This document shows, piece by piece, positions 7,301-15,548 of a stretch of DNA of 64,000 nt. The notes beneath the pieces were generated by a model. The model was not told the DNA's origin and made no database searches. It saw only the letters and a program-made list of their open reading frames with translations. How positions within the stretch are numbered: the first letter of the stretch is position 1; each line of letters begins with the position of its first letter. The position numbers and the translations under genes were made by a program. The DNA is from Stieleria marina (GTDB lineage Bacteria > Planctomycetota > Planctomycetia > Pirellulales > Pirellulaceae), in contig CP036526.1 in assembly GCA_007741555.1 (NCBI GenBank), positions 7,615,719-7,679,718 of the forward strand. Direction: 5' to 3'.

Positions 7301-9847
7301 ATGAGCGACGCTCCCACGCCAGAATCACCTTCCAATCCTGAAGATTTCTCCCACTCAACGACACCTGCTGCCAACGCTGAATACACCGGCGACGACATCA
7401 AGCACCTGTCTGACTTGGACCATGTGCGAAAGCGTCCGGGCATGTACATCGGTGATACATCGACCCGTGGGCTGCACCACTTGGTCTACGAAGTCGTCGA
7501 CAATTCGATCGACGAAGCCATGGCAGGTTTTGCCAAATACGTTTCGGTCACGGTACACACCGATGGCAGCGTCACCGTCGAAGACGATGGTCGCGGCATT
7601 CCGGTCACAAAGCACGAAGAACTCTCAGTCGAATTTGATCGCGAAGTCAGCACGCTCGAGGGCGTCATGACCGTGCTGAAATTTGGTGGCAAGTTTGAAA
7701 AAGGTGCCTACCAAACTTCCGGTGGTTTGCACGGCGTCGGCGTAACAGTCGTCAACTTCCTGAGCCAGTGGTCCAAAGCCGAAGTCAGCCGGGACGGGTT
7801 CACTTGGTCACAAGAGTACGAACGTGGTGTGGCGACAACGCCGATCGCGAAAGGCCGTGCGACCAAGAAAACCGGAACCAAAACGACGTTCAAAGCAGAC
7901 AACCAAATTTTCAGCGTATCGAAATACAACTTCGACACGCTCTACAAACGACTCCAAGAACTCGCGTTTCTTAACAGTGGCGTGCGAATCAAGTTTTTGG
8001 ACGAACGCAACGGCGAAGGCGGCGACTTTTTGTACGAGCGCGGGATCGTCGAATTTGTCGAACACCTCAACCGCGCCAGCGACGCACTTCACCCCGACGT
8101 GATTCAGATTTCGGGTGCCAAAGAGGGCGTCGAGTACGAGATCGCACTGCAGTACAGCACCGAGTACACCGAAAATGTGCAGTCGTATGTCAATAACATT
8201 CACACCATGGAAGGCGGTACGCACGTATCAGGCTTCCGTTCGGCACTGACCAGAACGCTGAATAATTACGGCAAACGCGAAAACCTGTTCGCCAAAGTCA
8301 CGCCCGGTGGTGACGATTTTCGCGAAGGCCTGACGGCTGTCATTAGCGTCCGCGTGCCCGAACCGCAATTCGAAGGCCAAACAAAAACCAAACTGGGCAA
8401 TAGCGCCGTCGATGGCATTGTCAGCAGCGGTGTTGGCGAATCGCTGGCAAAATACATGGAAGAAAATCCTCGCGCGGCCAAATCGATTGTGCGAAAGGGT
8501 TTGCTGGCGGCCGAAGCTCGCGAAGCAGCCCGTAAAGCAAAAGACCAACTGCGTAGTCGCAAGAACGCGCTCGGCGGCGGCGGTTTGCCGGGCAAGCTGC
8601 GTGACTGCATCAGCAAGAACATGGAAGAGTGCGAAGTGTACTTGGTGGAAGGTGACTCGGCCGGTGGATCGGCCGAAGGCGGTCGCATGCGTCAGTACCA
8701 AGCCATCCTGCCACTTCGCGGTAAGATCATCAACGCGTACAAGAGCCGCGAAGCAAAGGTCTTGGAAAACAACGAGGTCCAGTCGATGATCCAAGCGATC
8801 GGAACCGGAATCGGCGCCGACCAGGACTTAACCAAACGCCGCTACAACAAGATCATCATCATGACTGACGCGGATGTTGACGGTAGTCACATCCGCACAC
8901 TGCTGCTGTGTTTCTTTTATCGCCAGATGTACGAACTGGTCGCCAAAGGCCACGTCTACGTCGCCCAACCGCCGTTGTTCCGCGTTCAGCAGGGCAAGAA
9001 TCGGTACTACGTCCAGACCGACGAAGAAATGAAATCGCAGTTGCTTGACCGTGGTTTGAAAGACACCGTGTTCGAGGCTGAAGATGGCCGGCGCGTTGAA
9101 GGCGACAAAATGGAAGCCCTCTGCGTCACGTTGGCGTCCATGGAAGACGCGATCCTAGCTCTCGAGCGACACGGTGTTTCGCTGCGTGCCCACGTCCAGC
9201 GACTCGATCCAGTCACTAATAAGCTACCGCCGCTGATGTTGACGTCAGACGGCATCGAGCACTGGTTCCACCAAGAAGACGAAGTCGAAAAGCACCTCAA
9301 CGAAAACAATCTGACCTTAGACGTTGAACACGACTTGGATGGCGATGGCGAAATCAGCGACGTCGAAGGCGAAGTCGCCGAAGCAGCGGCCGAGGTGGAA
9401 GGAAAAACCATCGCTCACCTCACCGAGCTTCACGAAGTCCGGACGATCAATAGTGGACTGAAAGACCTCCAGCCACTCGGTTTCGGTGTCGACGATTTGA
9501 TTCCCGCCGACCGAACAGGATCAACCACCGCTCGTTTTGAATTGGTACGAGGCGAAGGTGACGAAGTTCGACGCGCGGTCGAAGATCTTCGAGGACTGTT
9601 ACCCGAAGTTCGCGCGGCTGGTGAAAAAGGCCTGCAAGTCACTCGCTTTAAAGGACTGGGCGAAATGAACGCGGAGGAGCTCCGCGAAACAACGCTTGAT
9701 CCCGAAAACCGAACCTTGGTCAAAGTTAACCTCAACGACGCCGGAGCTGCGGACGAAATGTTTCGCCTGTTGATGGGAGACAAAGTCGAACCACGTCGCG
9801 AATTCATCGAAAAGCACGCCCTGGACGTCAGAAACCTGGACATCTAG
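7301..9847 (+). CDS. gyrB: DNA gyrase subunit B, long form with an acidic insert
   Basis: An 848-residue type IIA topoisomerase ATPase subunit that with GyrA introduces negative supercoils. ATG at 7301 (short AGG just upstream) is preferred to a TTG at 7265. GHKL motifs are clear: EVVDNSIDEA, DDGRGIPV, GGLHGVGVTVVN, and the lysine loop QTKTKLGN. The Toprim domain has EGDSAGGSA and DADVDGSHI, and the C-terminus has RFKGLGEMN. Short GyrB proteins are about 640 residues; here about 200 extra residues lie between Toprim and the C-terminal block, like the enterobacterial insert in position. Within the insert residues 678-689 (DLDGDGEISDVE) read as a perfect EF-hand calcium loop. gyrA is not in the window. 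Confidence 0.97.
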   Translation: MSDAPTPESPSNPEDFSHSTTPAANAEYTGDDIKHLSDLDHVRKRPGMYIGDTSTRGLHHLVYEVVDNSIDEAMAGFAKYVSVTVHTDGSVTVEDDGRGIPVTKHEELSVEFDREVSTLEGVMTVLKFGGKFEKGAYQTSGGLHGVGVTVVNFLSQWSKAEVSRDGFTWSQEYERGVATTPIAKGRATKKTGTKTTFKADNQIFSVSKYNFDTLYKRLQELAFLNSGVRIKFLDERNGEGGDFLYERGIVEFVEHLNRASDALHPDVIQISGAKEGVEYEIALQYSTEYTENVQSYVNNIHTMEGGTHVSGFRSALTRTLNNYGKRENLFAKVTPGGDDFREGLTAVISVRVPEPQFEGQTKTKLGNSAVDGIVSSGVGESLAKYMEENPRAAKSIVRKGLLAAEAREAARKAKDQLRSRKNALGGGGLPGKLRDCISKNMEECEVYLVEGDSAGGSAEGGRMRQYQAILPLRGKIINAYKSREAKVLENNEVQSMIQAIGTGIGADQDLTKRRYNKIIIMTDADVDGSHIRTLLLCFFYRQMYELVAKGHVYVAQPPLFRVQQGKNRYYVQTDEEMKSQLLDRGLKDTVFEAEDGRRVEGDKMEALCVTLASMEDAILALERHGVSLRAHVQRLDPVTNKLPPLMLTSDGIEHWFHQEDEVEKHLNENNLTLDVEHDLDGDGEISDVEGEVAEAAAEVEGKTIAHLTELHEVRTINSGLKDLQPLGFGVDDLIPADRTGSTTARFELVRGEGDEVRRAVEDLRGLLPEVRAAGEKGLQVTRFKGLGEMNAEELRETTLDPENRTLVKVNLNDAGAADEMFRLLMGDKVEPRREFIEKHALDVRNLDI

Positions 9848-9885
9848 CGGCCAATGCGATGGCTGGCTTCACAGGGGGGTATTGC

Positions 9886-10194
9886 TCAAAAAAGACTTGC
9901 AGCAATCCCCGCCAGCACCAGAATCACCAAACCCACGAGCAGCCATTTCGGCATATCGTCAGCTTCTGCTGCACGACGATCTCGGCTCGCATCGTCATCA
10001 ACCGGTTGCAGGTTTGGCGGGTCGTACGGATTCATCCGGTTCATCTTGGACAGCTCGACTGTTTCGGCATCTTGATACTTGCGATCGTTAATCTTTCCGT
10101 CGCGATCGTAATGCATCCGCATCTGCTTTTCATTCTTCGCAGCTTTCTTACACCACTTCTGGGATCGCCACTCAGGCGACCGCCTTGTGGGCAT
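9886..10194 (-). CDS. Small tail-anchored hypothetical protein
   Basis: A 102-residue frame that converges on gyrB with 38 bases between stops. The N-terminal 75 residues are hydrophilic and charged; the last 20 (starting PKWLLVGLVILVLAG) form one transmembrane helix, so it would be a tail-anchored membrane protein. Later in-frame ATGs (residues 24 and 26) are possible starts. I do not recognise the family. The opposite strand is also open here but its translation lacks any domain. The composition and membrane helix make this frame the better candidate. Confidence 0.5.
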   Translation of the reverse strand: MPTRRSPEWRSQKWCKKAAKNEKQMRMHYDRDGKINDRKYQDAETVELSKMNRMNPYDPPNLQPVDDDASRDRRAAEADDMPKWLLVGLVILVLAGIAASLF

Positions 10195-10225
10195 CGGCCG
10201 TGACCTACATCACGCGTCCCCCACC

Positions 10226-10441
10226 CTATCCGAAAGCATCGGACACGCTTGCCGGCACAATATTGAAGTGCCCGTCGCCCAGATGATCGTTTTCCGTCAT
10301 CCTCCGAGCGATGGTTGAGTCGGTTGTGGCGACTGCGTCCGGTAATGCTAGCAATAACGAGCTACTGAACATAACTGAGGCGTTGACCGAGACGCTGACG
10401 ATGCTTTTGAGGTGACTGATGTGCTCCATTTTTTCGTGCAT
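10226..10441 (-). CDS. Small hypothetical protein with strong ribosome site
   Basis: A 71-residue frame. The start at 10441 is supported by GGGAGGG seven bases upstream, an ideal spacing; the ATG 24 bases earlier has nothing comparable. The protein has a moderately hydrophobic stretch at about residues 14-45 and a polar tail. No family recognised. It is divergent from the pilus locus and lies on the far side of the riboswitch leader. Confidence 0.4.
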   Translation of the reverse strand: MHEKMEHISHLKSIVSVSVNASVMFSSSLLLALPDAVATTDSTIARRMTENDHLGDGHFNIVPASVSDAFG

Positions 10442-10691
10442 CGAGTCACCCTCCCAAAGATTCAAAGCTCAATTCAACCACGTTCTCCCTCGTTTTACCT
10501 GTCGTGGCTGACACAACCGGCATGACCCGGCCGTTTGCCTGATCGACAAGCATTACTTGACCGTAGTTTTTTGACTCCCGTGAATTGTGTCATAGGTTTT
10601 TGTAGAGGAAGTGAGTGACGCGAGTTGCTCACTACTGAGACGAGGCAAACCATCTTGATGGAGCGTCAAAATCTCAGTCAGCCTGAACCTC
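10442..10691. other. Leader region of the pilus locus upstream of the riboswitch
   Basis: Non-coding. At 10634-10678 a seven-pair stem (ACTGAGA with TCTCAGT) encloses the string GGCAAACC, a small hairpin and GCGTCAAAA, which resembles one half of a GEMM aptamer core. See the separate finding. No clear promoter boxes seen. Confidence 0.4.
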
Positions 10692-10792
10692 CCAGACAAA
10701 GGCAAACCGCTTGAGAAGGCGGGACGCAAAGTTACGGGTCCGTGGGCAGCCAACCAAGGTTGGTTGTCTCAGGAAAGCCGAACTGCCGAGGG
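10692..10792 (+). promoter_or_regulatory. Cyclic di-GMP-I (GEMM) riboswitch
   Basis: The conserved GEMM-I core is present in order: AAAGGCAAACC at 10698-10708, a P2 hairpin with a GNRA loop (CCGCTT-GAGA-AGGCGG region, 10707-10722), then GGGACGCAAAG at 10721-10731 and ACGGGTC at 10734-10740. A second arm has the CCAACC/GGTTGG stem (10750-10763), and the 3' side closes with GCCGAACTGCCG (10777-10788), matching the GCC side of P1. It lies 178 bases upstream of flp on the same strand. Binding of c-di-GMP would alter transcription or translation of the Flp/Tad genes, a known target of this class. The expression platform is unclear; an imperfect hairpin at 10803-10822 may take part. Confidence 0.88.
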
Positions 10793-10967
10793 AAACGATC
10801 CAATCAAGAGCTTGCTTTTGATGAAATCGTTCCAAGGTGCGTGTTATGTCGGAAGATGAAGCTGGCCCCCATTTTTTGGGAACCCATTCATGTTGAATTG
10901 GCCCTTTTAACATCGCCGAGTGTTGACTTCTTCGGAGGCTGGCACTCACCGAAATATGAGAATAAAG

Positions 10968-11147
10968 ATGAAAAACTTCACAAACAGCATCGTTGCATTT
11001 CTTAAAGAAGAAGATGGCCCAACTGCAGTTGAATACGCCGTCATGCTTGCTTTGATCGTCGTCGTTTGCTTGGCAGCTGTCGGTACTATCGGTACCAACG
11101 CAAACGCTAAGTTCGAGGAAGTTGGAACAGCTATTGGTGCCAACTAA
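10968..11147 (+). CDS. flp: Flp family type IVb pilin
   Basis: A 59-residue pilin precursor. The short basic leader ends in the motif EEDG followed by PTAVEYAVML, the Flp processing site (cleavage after glycine, glutamate and tyrosine at +5/+6), then a 20-residue hydrophobic helix and a short polar tail. ATG at 10968 gives the usual MKNF start; an ATG at 10956 is also in frame, and GGAGG upstream is too far for either. It is the first gene of the locus, downstream of the c-di-GMP riboswitch. The following hairpins would let pilin be made in excess of the assembly proteins. Confidence 0.93.
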   Translation: MKNFTNSIVAFLKEEDGPTAVEYAVMLALIVVVCLAAVGTIGTNANAKFEEVGTAIGAN

Positions 11148-11157
11148 ATCGAATTCG

Positions 11158-11242
11158 CTCATTGCGAGCGAGCTCGACGAGAAAAATCTCGACGCCATGT
11201 CGATGCGAACTTCTGGTTCGCATCGGCCGCGTCGGGCTTTTT
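11158..11242 (+). terminator. Structured region after flp, probable partial terminator
   Basis: The stem CGATGCGAA (11201-11209) pairs perfectly with TTCGCATCG (11217-11225), extended by GACGC/GCGTC (11191-11195 with 11229-11233), and TTTTT follows at 11238-11242. A smaller CGCTC/GAGCG hairpin precedes it near 11157-11170. It probably attenuates readthrough from flp into the assembly genes. Confidence 0.55.
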
Positions 11243-11248
11243 GCATGT

Positions 11249-11267
11249 AAACATCGACACGATGTTT
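11249..11267 (+). other. Stem-loop between flp and the small ORF
   Basis: AAACATCG (11249-11256) and CGATGTTT (11260-11267) form a perfect eight-pair stem with a three-base loop. No T-run follows, so it may be a processing or stabilising element. Confidence 0.5.
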
Positions 11268-11368
11268 GAATCCTATCGACCGGCTTCGTGACTTCCCAAC
11301 AGATACAACGTCCGCGTCAAATCAACCTCTCACTCACAGTGCACACTTTCGGGGGGAGGCAATTCAAG

Positions 11369-11479
11369 ATGAACTATCCACTCCTGCCCGCCGATGCCGC
11401 TGCTTACGCTTGGCAACTCTCTTGCTGCTTCGTGACACTCCTGTTCGCGATGTTTAGCTGGATGATCGGTCCTCGCTAA
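11369..11479 (+). CDS. 36-residue membrane protein in the Flp/Tad locus
   Basis: A very short gene with an unusually strong ribosome site, GGGGGGAGG, nine bases before the ATG. The product has a polar start (MNYPLLPADAA) and one hydrophobic helix (about residues 12-33) ending in GPR. It lies between flp and the prepilin peptidase gene on the same strand. It has no flp processing site, so it is not simply a second pilin. I do not recognise it; position suggests a small partner of the pilus machine. Confidence 0.6.
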   Translation: MNYPLLPADAAAYAWQLSCCFVTLLFAMFSWMIGPR

Positions 11480-11593
11480 GAGTGCAATCCAAAACACAGA
11501 CCTTCTGCCAGCTATCGCGCAAGTCCATCGCGGCGAACCTGGCGGTCACGAATCATTCGCACAAATAATCATCTCTCACGGGGAAACTGATCG

Positions 11594-12187
11594 ATGGAAA
11601 CGCTGATCCAAGGCATCACAGATAACTGGACCGTATGGTTCGTCACAATTGTTCTTGTCGTCGCTGCTGTGATCGACGGAGCCATCTTGAAGGTCCCCAA
11701 CTGGCTGACTTTCCCTTTCATCGTAATGGGATGGGTTCATTGCACCATCCAGGGCGGATTCGGCTATGCCAGCTACTCAGTCAACGGTGACTTTGTCAGC
11801 GGCGGATTGCTATTCAGCTTGCTTGGCACTTTTGTTGGCATGATGCTGCTGCTGTTGCTGCGCAACCGCGGCGGCATGGGAGCAGGCGACGTGAAACTGC
11901 TCGCTGGCGTTGGTGCCTGGCTGGGCATGGAAGTCACGTTGTACGCCTTCGCGGCCACTGCCATCGTCGGTGGCGTCATGGGTCTTGTCATGATTCTCAA
12001 GAGCGGCAACTGGCACAAACACTACGCCATGGCTCACCAAATCATCGGCGAGTGGAAAACCAAAAAACCAGCCGAACTAGCGTCGATCGCTCGTGAGCGA
12101 AAACCAACCATGTACTTGCTGCCATACGGTATCCCGATGGCAATCGGATCGATCGCATACTTTGCTATCGCCGGAATGCTGGTTTGA
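11594..12187 (+). CDS. cpaA: Prepilin peptidase, CpaA/TadV type (A24 aspartic protease)
   Basis: A 197-residue inner membrane protease that removes the Flp leader. The two catalytic aspartates are in VIDGAILKVPNW (about residue 29) and in GMGAGDVKLLAGVGA (about residue 98, the GxGD motif). Six hydrophobic segments fit the short TadV form, which lacks the N-methylation domain of PilD. The start is preceded by GGGGA at good spacing. Follows the small membrane ORF by 114 bases. Confidence 0.9.
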   Translation: METLIQGITDNWTVWFVTIVLVVAAVIDGAILKVPNWLTFPFIVMGWVHCTIQGGFGYASYSVNGDFVSGGLLFSLLGTFVGMMLLLLLRNRGGMGAGDVKLLAGVGAWLGMEVTLYAFAATAIVGGVMGLVMILKSGNWHKHYAMAHQIIGEWKTKKPAELASIARERKPTMYLLPYGIPMAIGSIAYFAIAGMLV

Positions 12188-12246
12188 TCCAAGTCCTGGC
12201 CACTTGAACAGTGGCATCGAGACCGAATGTTGAAATTTAACGACTG

Positions 12247-12276
12247 GGCGAGAAGACGCAATTGCGTCGCCCTCGC
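12247..12276 (+). other. Stem-loop between cpaA and cpaB
   Basis: The 14-base palindrome GACGCAATTGCGTC is flanked by GCGAG and CTCGC, giving a two-part hairpin. No T-run follows, so it is more likely an RNA-stability element than a terminator. Confidence 0.4.
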
Positions 12277-12451
12277 TGGTCGTGTTGACATTAGCCCGGA
12301 TGGGTGCCGTGCTGTTGATGGGTGGGTTCGCGAACCGATACATCAATCGAGGCGATACGCGAACTCTTCGCAATTGCCCGACGGCGAACTCTTTGGCAGT
12401 GTTGGCACCTTTACCTAGAAATCTCCACACTGCCTCTCCCCCGAAAACGTT

Positions 12452-13483
12452 ATGCGAAACAAATCACTTTTTCTGCTGCTCGCTTGTGTTTGCGGAACTG
12501 TAGCCGCAATCGGTGTCAGTCAGTGGATGAATGCCAACAGCGGCTCGGGTACGACCGAGACCGTGGAAATTTTTGTCACGGCTCAAGAAATCGGTGACCA
12601 AGAAGAAATCACCGCTGACAAAATTCGCTTGGAACACTGGCCAGCAGACCGTGTTCCCCAAGGTGCGACATCAGACCTAGCTGCTTTAGAAGGCCGCTTC
12701 GCCAAACAGCTGTTCCTTGCCGGTGAACCGGTATTGGAAGCGAAACTGATGAACGAAAAGAACGACATCATCGTTCCCAAAGGCTACCGCGTCGTTTCGA
12801 TGAAAGCCGATCAAAACAGCGGCATCGCAAACTTGGTCAAGCAGGGCGATCGAGTTGACGTCGACGCTTACTTTACCAAAAACGAGTTGTTCCCCGAAAC
12901 AAAAACGATGACGATTCTGTCGGGCGTCAAAGTGTTCGCGCTGGATGGAAAAACCAAACACGACCCTGAAGCGGTCAAAGCCAGATCGGTCCGCACCATT
13001 TCGTTGGCCATCCGCAATGCAGACCACGAAGCTTGGATGTTGGCACAACGCAACGGCGAAGTATCACTGTCGCTTGGAAATCCTAGTGCTTACGAATCGG
13101 ACGTCCCCGAGGGTGAAGTCAGTGCTACCGGACAAAAGTTTTTGACGTGGATGGCTGATCACCGCAAAGAGCAAGAGCGACTTGCGGCGGAAGCCAAAGC
13201 ACGTGCTGCCGACACCCCAACCGTCGAAGTCGTCGAGAACACAACGCCCGAAGCGAAGAAAAAAGTATTCCGAACAACCAGCATCGTCGCTGGCCGGATG
13301 CGAGTATATGAATGGACCGAGGGCGATCCAATCCCCCGCTTGATCGCAGATACAGGAGCGGGCGTTACGATTGGAGAACTGGACGACATTGATCCAACCG
13401 GAAACAAAACACCCGCCGGAGAGAAGGACGAATTAAGTCATCTCAACGGCGAAGAGAGCCCGTTCTTTCAACCTGGACAGTGA
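12452..13483 (+). CDS. cpaB: Flp pilus assembly protein CpaB/RcpC
   Basis: A 343-residue protein with an N-terminal membrane anchor (residues 5-25), then a SAF-type domain with the typical TAQEIGDQEEITADKI and LEGRFAKQLFLAGEPV segments (about 45-105), and a periplasmic RcpC domain (GYRVVSMKADQNSG, LVKQGDRVDVDAYF). CpaB stabilises or gates the secretin at the outer membrane. The C-terminal 110 residues are charged and probably flexible, longer than in many relatives. Expressed with the downstream secretin, though 283 bases separate them. Confidence 0.9.
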   Translation: MRNKSLFLLLACVCGTVAAIGVSQWMNANSGSGTTETVEIFVTAQEIGDQEEITADKIRLEHWPADRVPQGATSDLAALEGRFAKQLFLAGEPVLEAKLMNEKNDIIVPKGYRVVSMKADQNSGIANLVKQGDRVDVDAYFTKNELFPETKTMTILSGVKVFALDGKTKHDPEAVKARSVRTISLAIRNADHEAWMLAQRNGEVSLSLGNPSAYESDVPEGEVSATGQKFLTWMADHRKEQERLAAEAKARAADTPTVEVVENTTPEAKKKVFRTTSIVAGRMRVYEWTEGDPIPRLIADTGAGVTIGELDDIDPTGNKTPAGEKDELSHLNGEESPFFQPGQ

Positions 13484-13766
13484 TCAACATCGCTTGATCA
13501 GACCAGGCAGGATGGACTGCGCCAGACAGAGGCAACTTCGGTTGCCAAAGTAAATTTACTCGGTCGTTTTTACGTAGTGGAACTCAGCTTCCACCCGTAT
13601 CAGACCGAATAAAGGATAGAGACCCAACTACCCTAACTTACCCGTTACCCGCACGGACTTCAGCTAGGTTGATGCAAGGATGCATTGGCTGCAACTGCTG
13701 ATCGAATCCGCGTTTCCCAACGCGATTCATTCGATCAATTGAGTCCTTCGCAAGGATGCACCCGCG
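13484..13766. other. cpaB-cpaC intergenic region with UUCG hairpin
   Basis: GGCAAC-TTCG-GTTGCC at 13531-13546 is a perfect stem capped by a C(UUCG)G tetraloop, directly followed by a palindromic AGTAAATTTACT. No T-run follows, so it is more likely a stability or processing element than a terminator. Confidence 0.5.
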
Positions 13767-15374
13767 ATGGAAACGACCCGTCTATCAGCTCAGTTCGTTA
13801 AAAAACGAATTGCTGCAATCTTATCAGTCGCCTGCCTTGTGGCCGTCACCGCAGATACGCCTGCGTACTCGGCCGACGCGGTACAGCTGACTTCCGCTGA
13901 CTCGGCGGCCAACCACAACATCAACCAGTCGGTTGAGCGGTTGGAGATGTTGGTGAAGAGCAGTCGCATCTTGACGCTGGAAGCCCGGGTACCAAAGTTC
14001 CAAGTCCACAACGAAGAAGTGCTGGGAGCGACCCCCGTATCGCAAAACCAGATTCAAATCTTCGCCAAGACACCTGGCACAACTCAGCTGAACTTGTGGG
14101 ACACTAACGACAAGCTTTACACGGTCGACGTGACTGTGTTGGCTGACGCCCGCGAAGTCGAAGGCATTCTAGGATCGCAACTGCCGCTGGCAACGCTGAA
14201 AGTCTTGCCAGTCAACAGCAGTGCGATTGTATCTGGTTACGTGACCAGTGCCGACGACGTTGATCGCGCCGTTGCGATCGTCGAACAGTATTACGCGACG
14301 GTAGTGAACAACATCAAAGTGATCGGTGTTCAACAAGTCTTGTTGCACACCCGCATCATGGAAGTGTCACGAACGAAGTTGCGAGACTTGGGAATTGACT
14401 GGAACTACATTAGCTCCGGCAAATCCATCATCAACGCTCCTAGTAGCTTGATCGATGTGCCGCAGTCGGTCGTGACAGACGGGATTTTGGAAATTTCGCA
14501 GATCACCAACGGCGGAAACGTTCAGATCCTGTCGAATGATTTCAACGCCCTCATCAAAGCTCTTCGGCAAGAGGATCTTGTCAAGTTCCTTGCTGAGCCA
14601 ACCGTCGTTGCGACTCATGGACGCCCTGCACGGTTCATCGTTGGCGGTAAAGTGCCTTACACAGTTCCCGCTGGTAACGGTTCGGTTACCGTTGCCTACG
14701 AAGAGTTTGGAACGTCAGTTGACTTTCTACCGTTCGTAGTCGGCCCCGGGCGTATCCGCTTGGAAGTTCGTCCAGAAGTCAAAGAGATCGACGAGGCAAA
14801 CAGTCTGAATGTTTCCGGTACGCTCGTGCCTGGTTTCAGCCAAAGGTATGTCGAAACCGCTGTTGAGCTTTCTGCCGGACAGACACTGGCTTTGGCCGGT
14901 CTGTTGCAGAGCCGAACTGAATCCAGCGTGAAAGCCACGCCGTTCTTCGGTGAAATCCCTTACTTCGGAGCAATGTTTCGACGGGTTACCGAGCGACGCA
15001 ACGATATCGAATTGTTGATCACGGTCACACCTGAACTGGTCGACGCAATGGACCCACACGAAGTCCCACGCGGTGGCCCGGGCCTCAACTCAACGTCGCC
15101 TAACGACAAAGAGCTTTACATGAAGGGTCACATCGAAGTACCCAACATGCTCGGTGGCGATGGCTGTACTCCAAGCGTTTACAACATCCAACCTGGCAGC
15201 GATCACTTGTTGCTCGATCCGACCAACAATTCCAGTTCGGCTCAGTACGGTACTCCATCCTACGGCAATGGTGGGCACCACTCTGCATCGACGCTACCTC
15301 CTGGTGCAATCGTGCCACAAAACCAACCAATCGAAGTTGGCCAAGGCGTCACGATTACTGCTCCAGTACAGTAA
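13767..15374 (+). CDS. cpaC: Flp/Tad pilus secretin CpaC/RcpA
   Basis: A 535-residue outer membrane secretin that forms the pilus exit channel. A signal peptide covers about residues 1-36. The N-terminal pilus-assembly domain (about 55-125, with SRILTLEARVPKFQVHN) is followed by a BON-like ring domain (about 130-180) and the secretin domain (about 185-435), where VPYTVPAGNGSVTVAYEEFG, GRIRLEVRPEVKEID and a closing LLITVTPELVDAM are typical. The last 100 residues are Ser/Gly/Pro-rich and probably unstructured. An AAGGA lies before the start. Confidence 0.93.
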   Translation: METTRLSAQFVKKRIAAILSVACLVAVTADTPAYSADAVQLTSADSAANHNINQSVERLEMLVKSSRILTLEARVPKFQVHNEEVLGATPVSQNQIQIFAKTPGTTQLNLWDTNDKLYTVDVTVLADAREVEGILGSQLPLATLKVLPVNSSAIVSGYVTSADDVDRAVAIVEQYYATVVNNIKVIGVQQVLLHTRIMEVSRTKLRDLGIDWNYISSGKSIINAPSSLIDVPQSVVTDGILEISQITNGGNVQILSNDFNALIKALRQEDLVKFLAEPTVVATHGRPARFIVGGKVPYTVPAGNGSVTVAYEEFGTSVDFLPFVVGPGRIRLEVRPEVKEIDEANSLNVSGTLVPGFSQRYVETAVELSAGQTLALAGLLQSRTESSVKATPFFGEIPYFGAMFRRVTERRNDIELLITVTPELVDAMDPHEVPRGGPGLNSTSPNDKELYMKGHIEVPNMLGGDGCTPSVYNIQPGSDHLLLDPTNNSSSAQYGTPSYGNGGHHSASTLPPGAIVPQNQPIEVGQGVTITAPVQ

Positions 15375-15548
15375 CCAGATCAAAGCAGCAAACGTATTGA
15401 ACGAGCCATCCGCTCATCAAAGGGTTTGCGGATTAGATCGTCCGGGTCGCCTGACTCGGCGATTGTGTAAGAAACGAATTGCAAAAACCACTGCCGATCG
15501 TGCTTGTTGATTTTACGATCGACAGTCATGGAACCACAAAGAGTTCTT

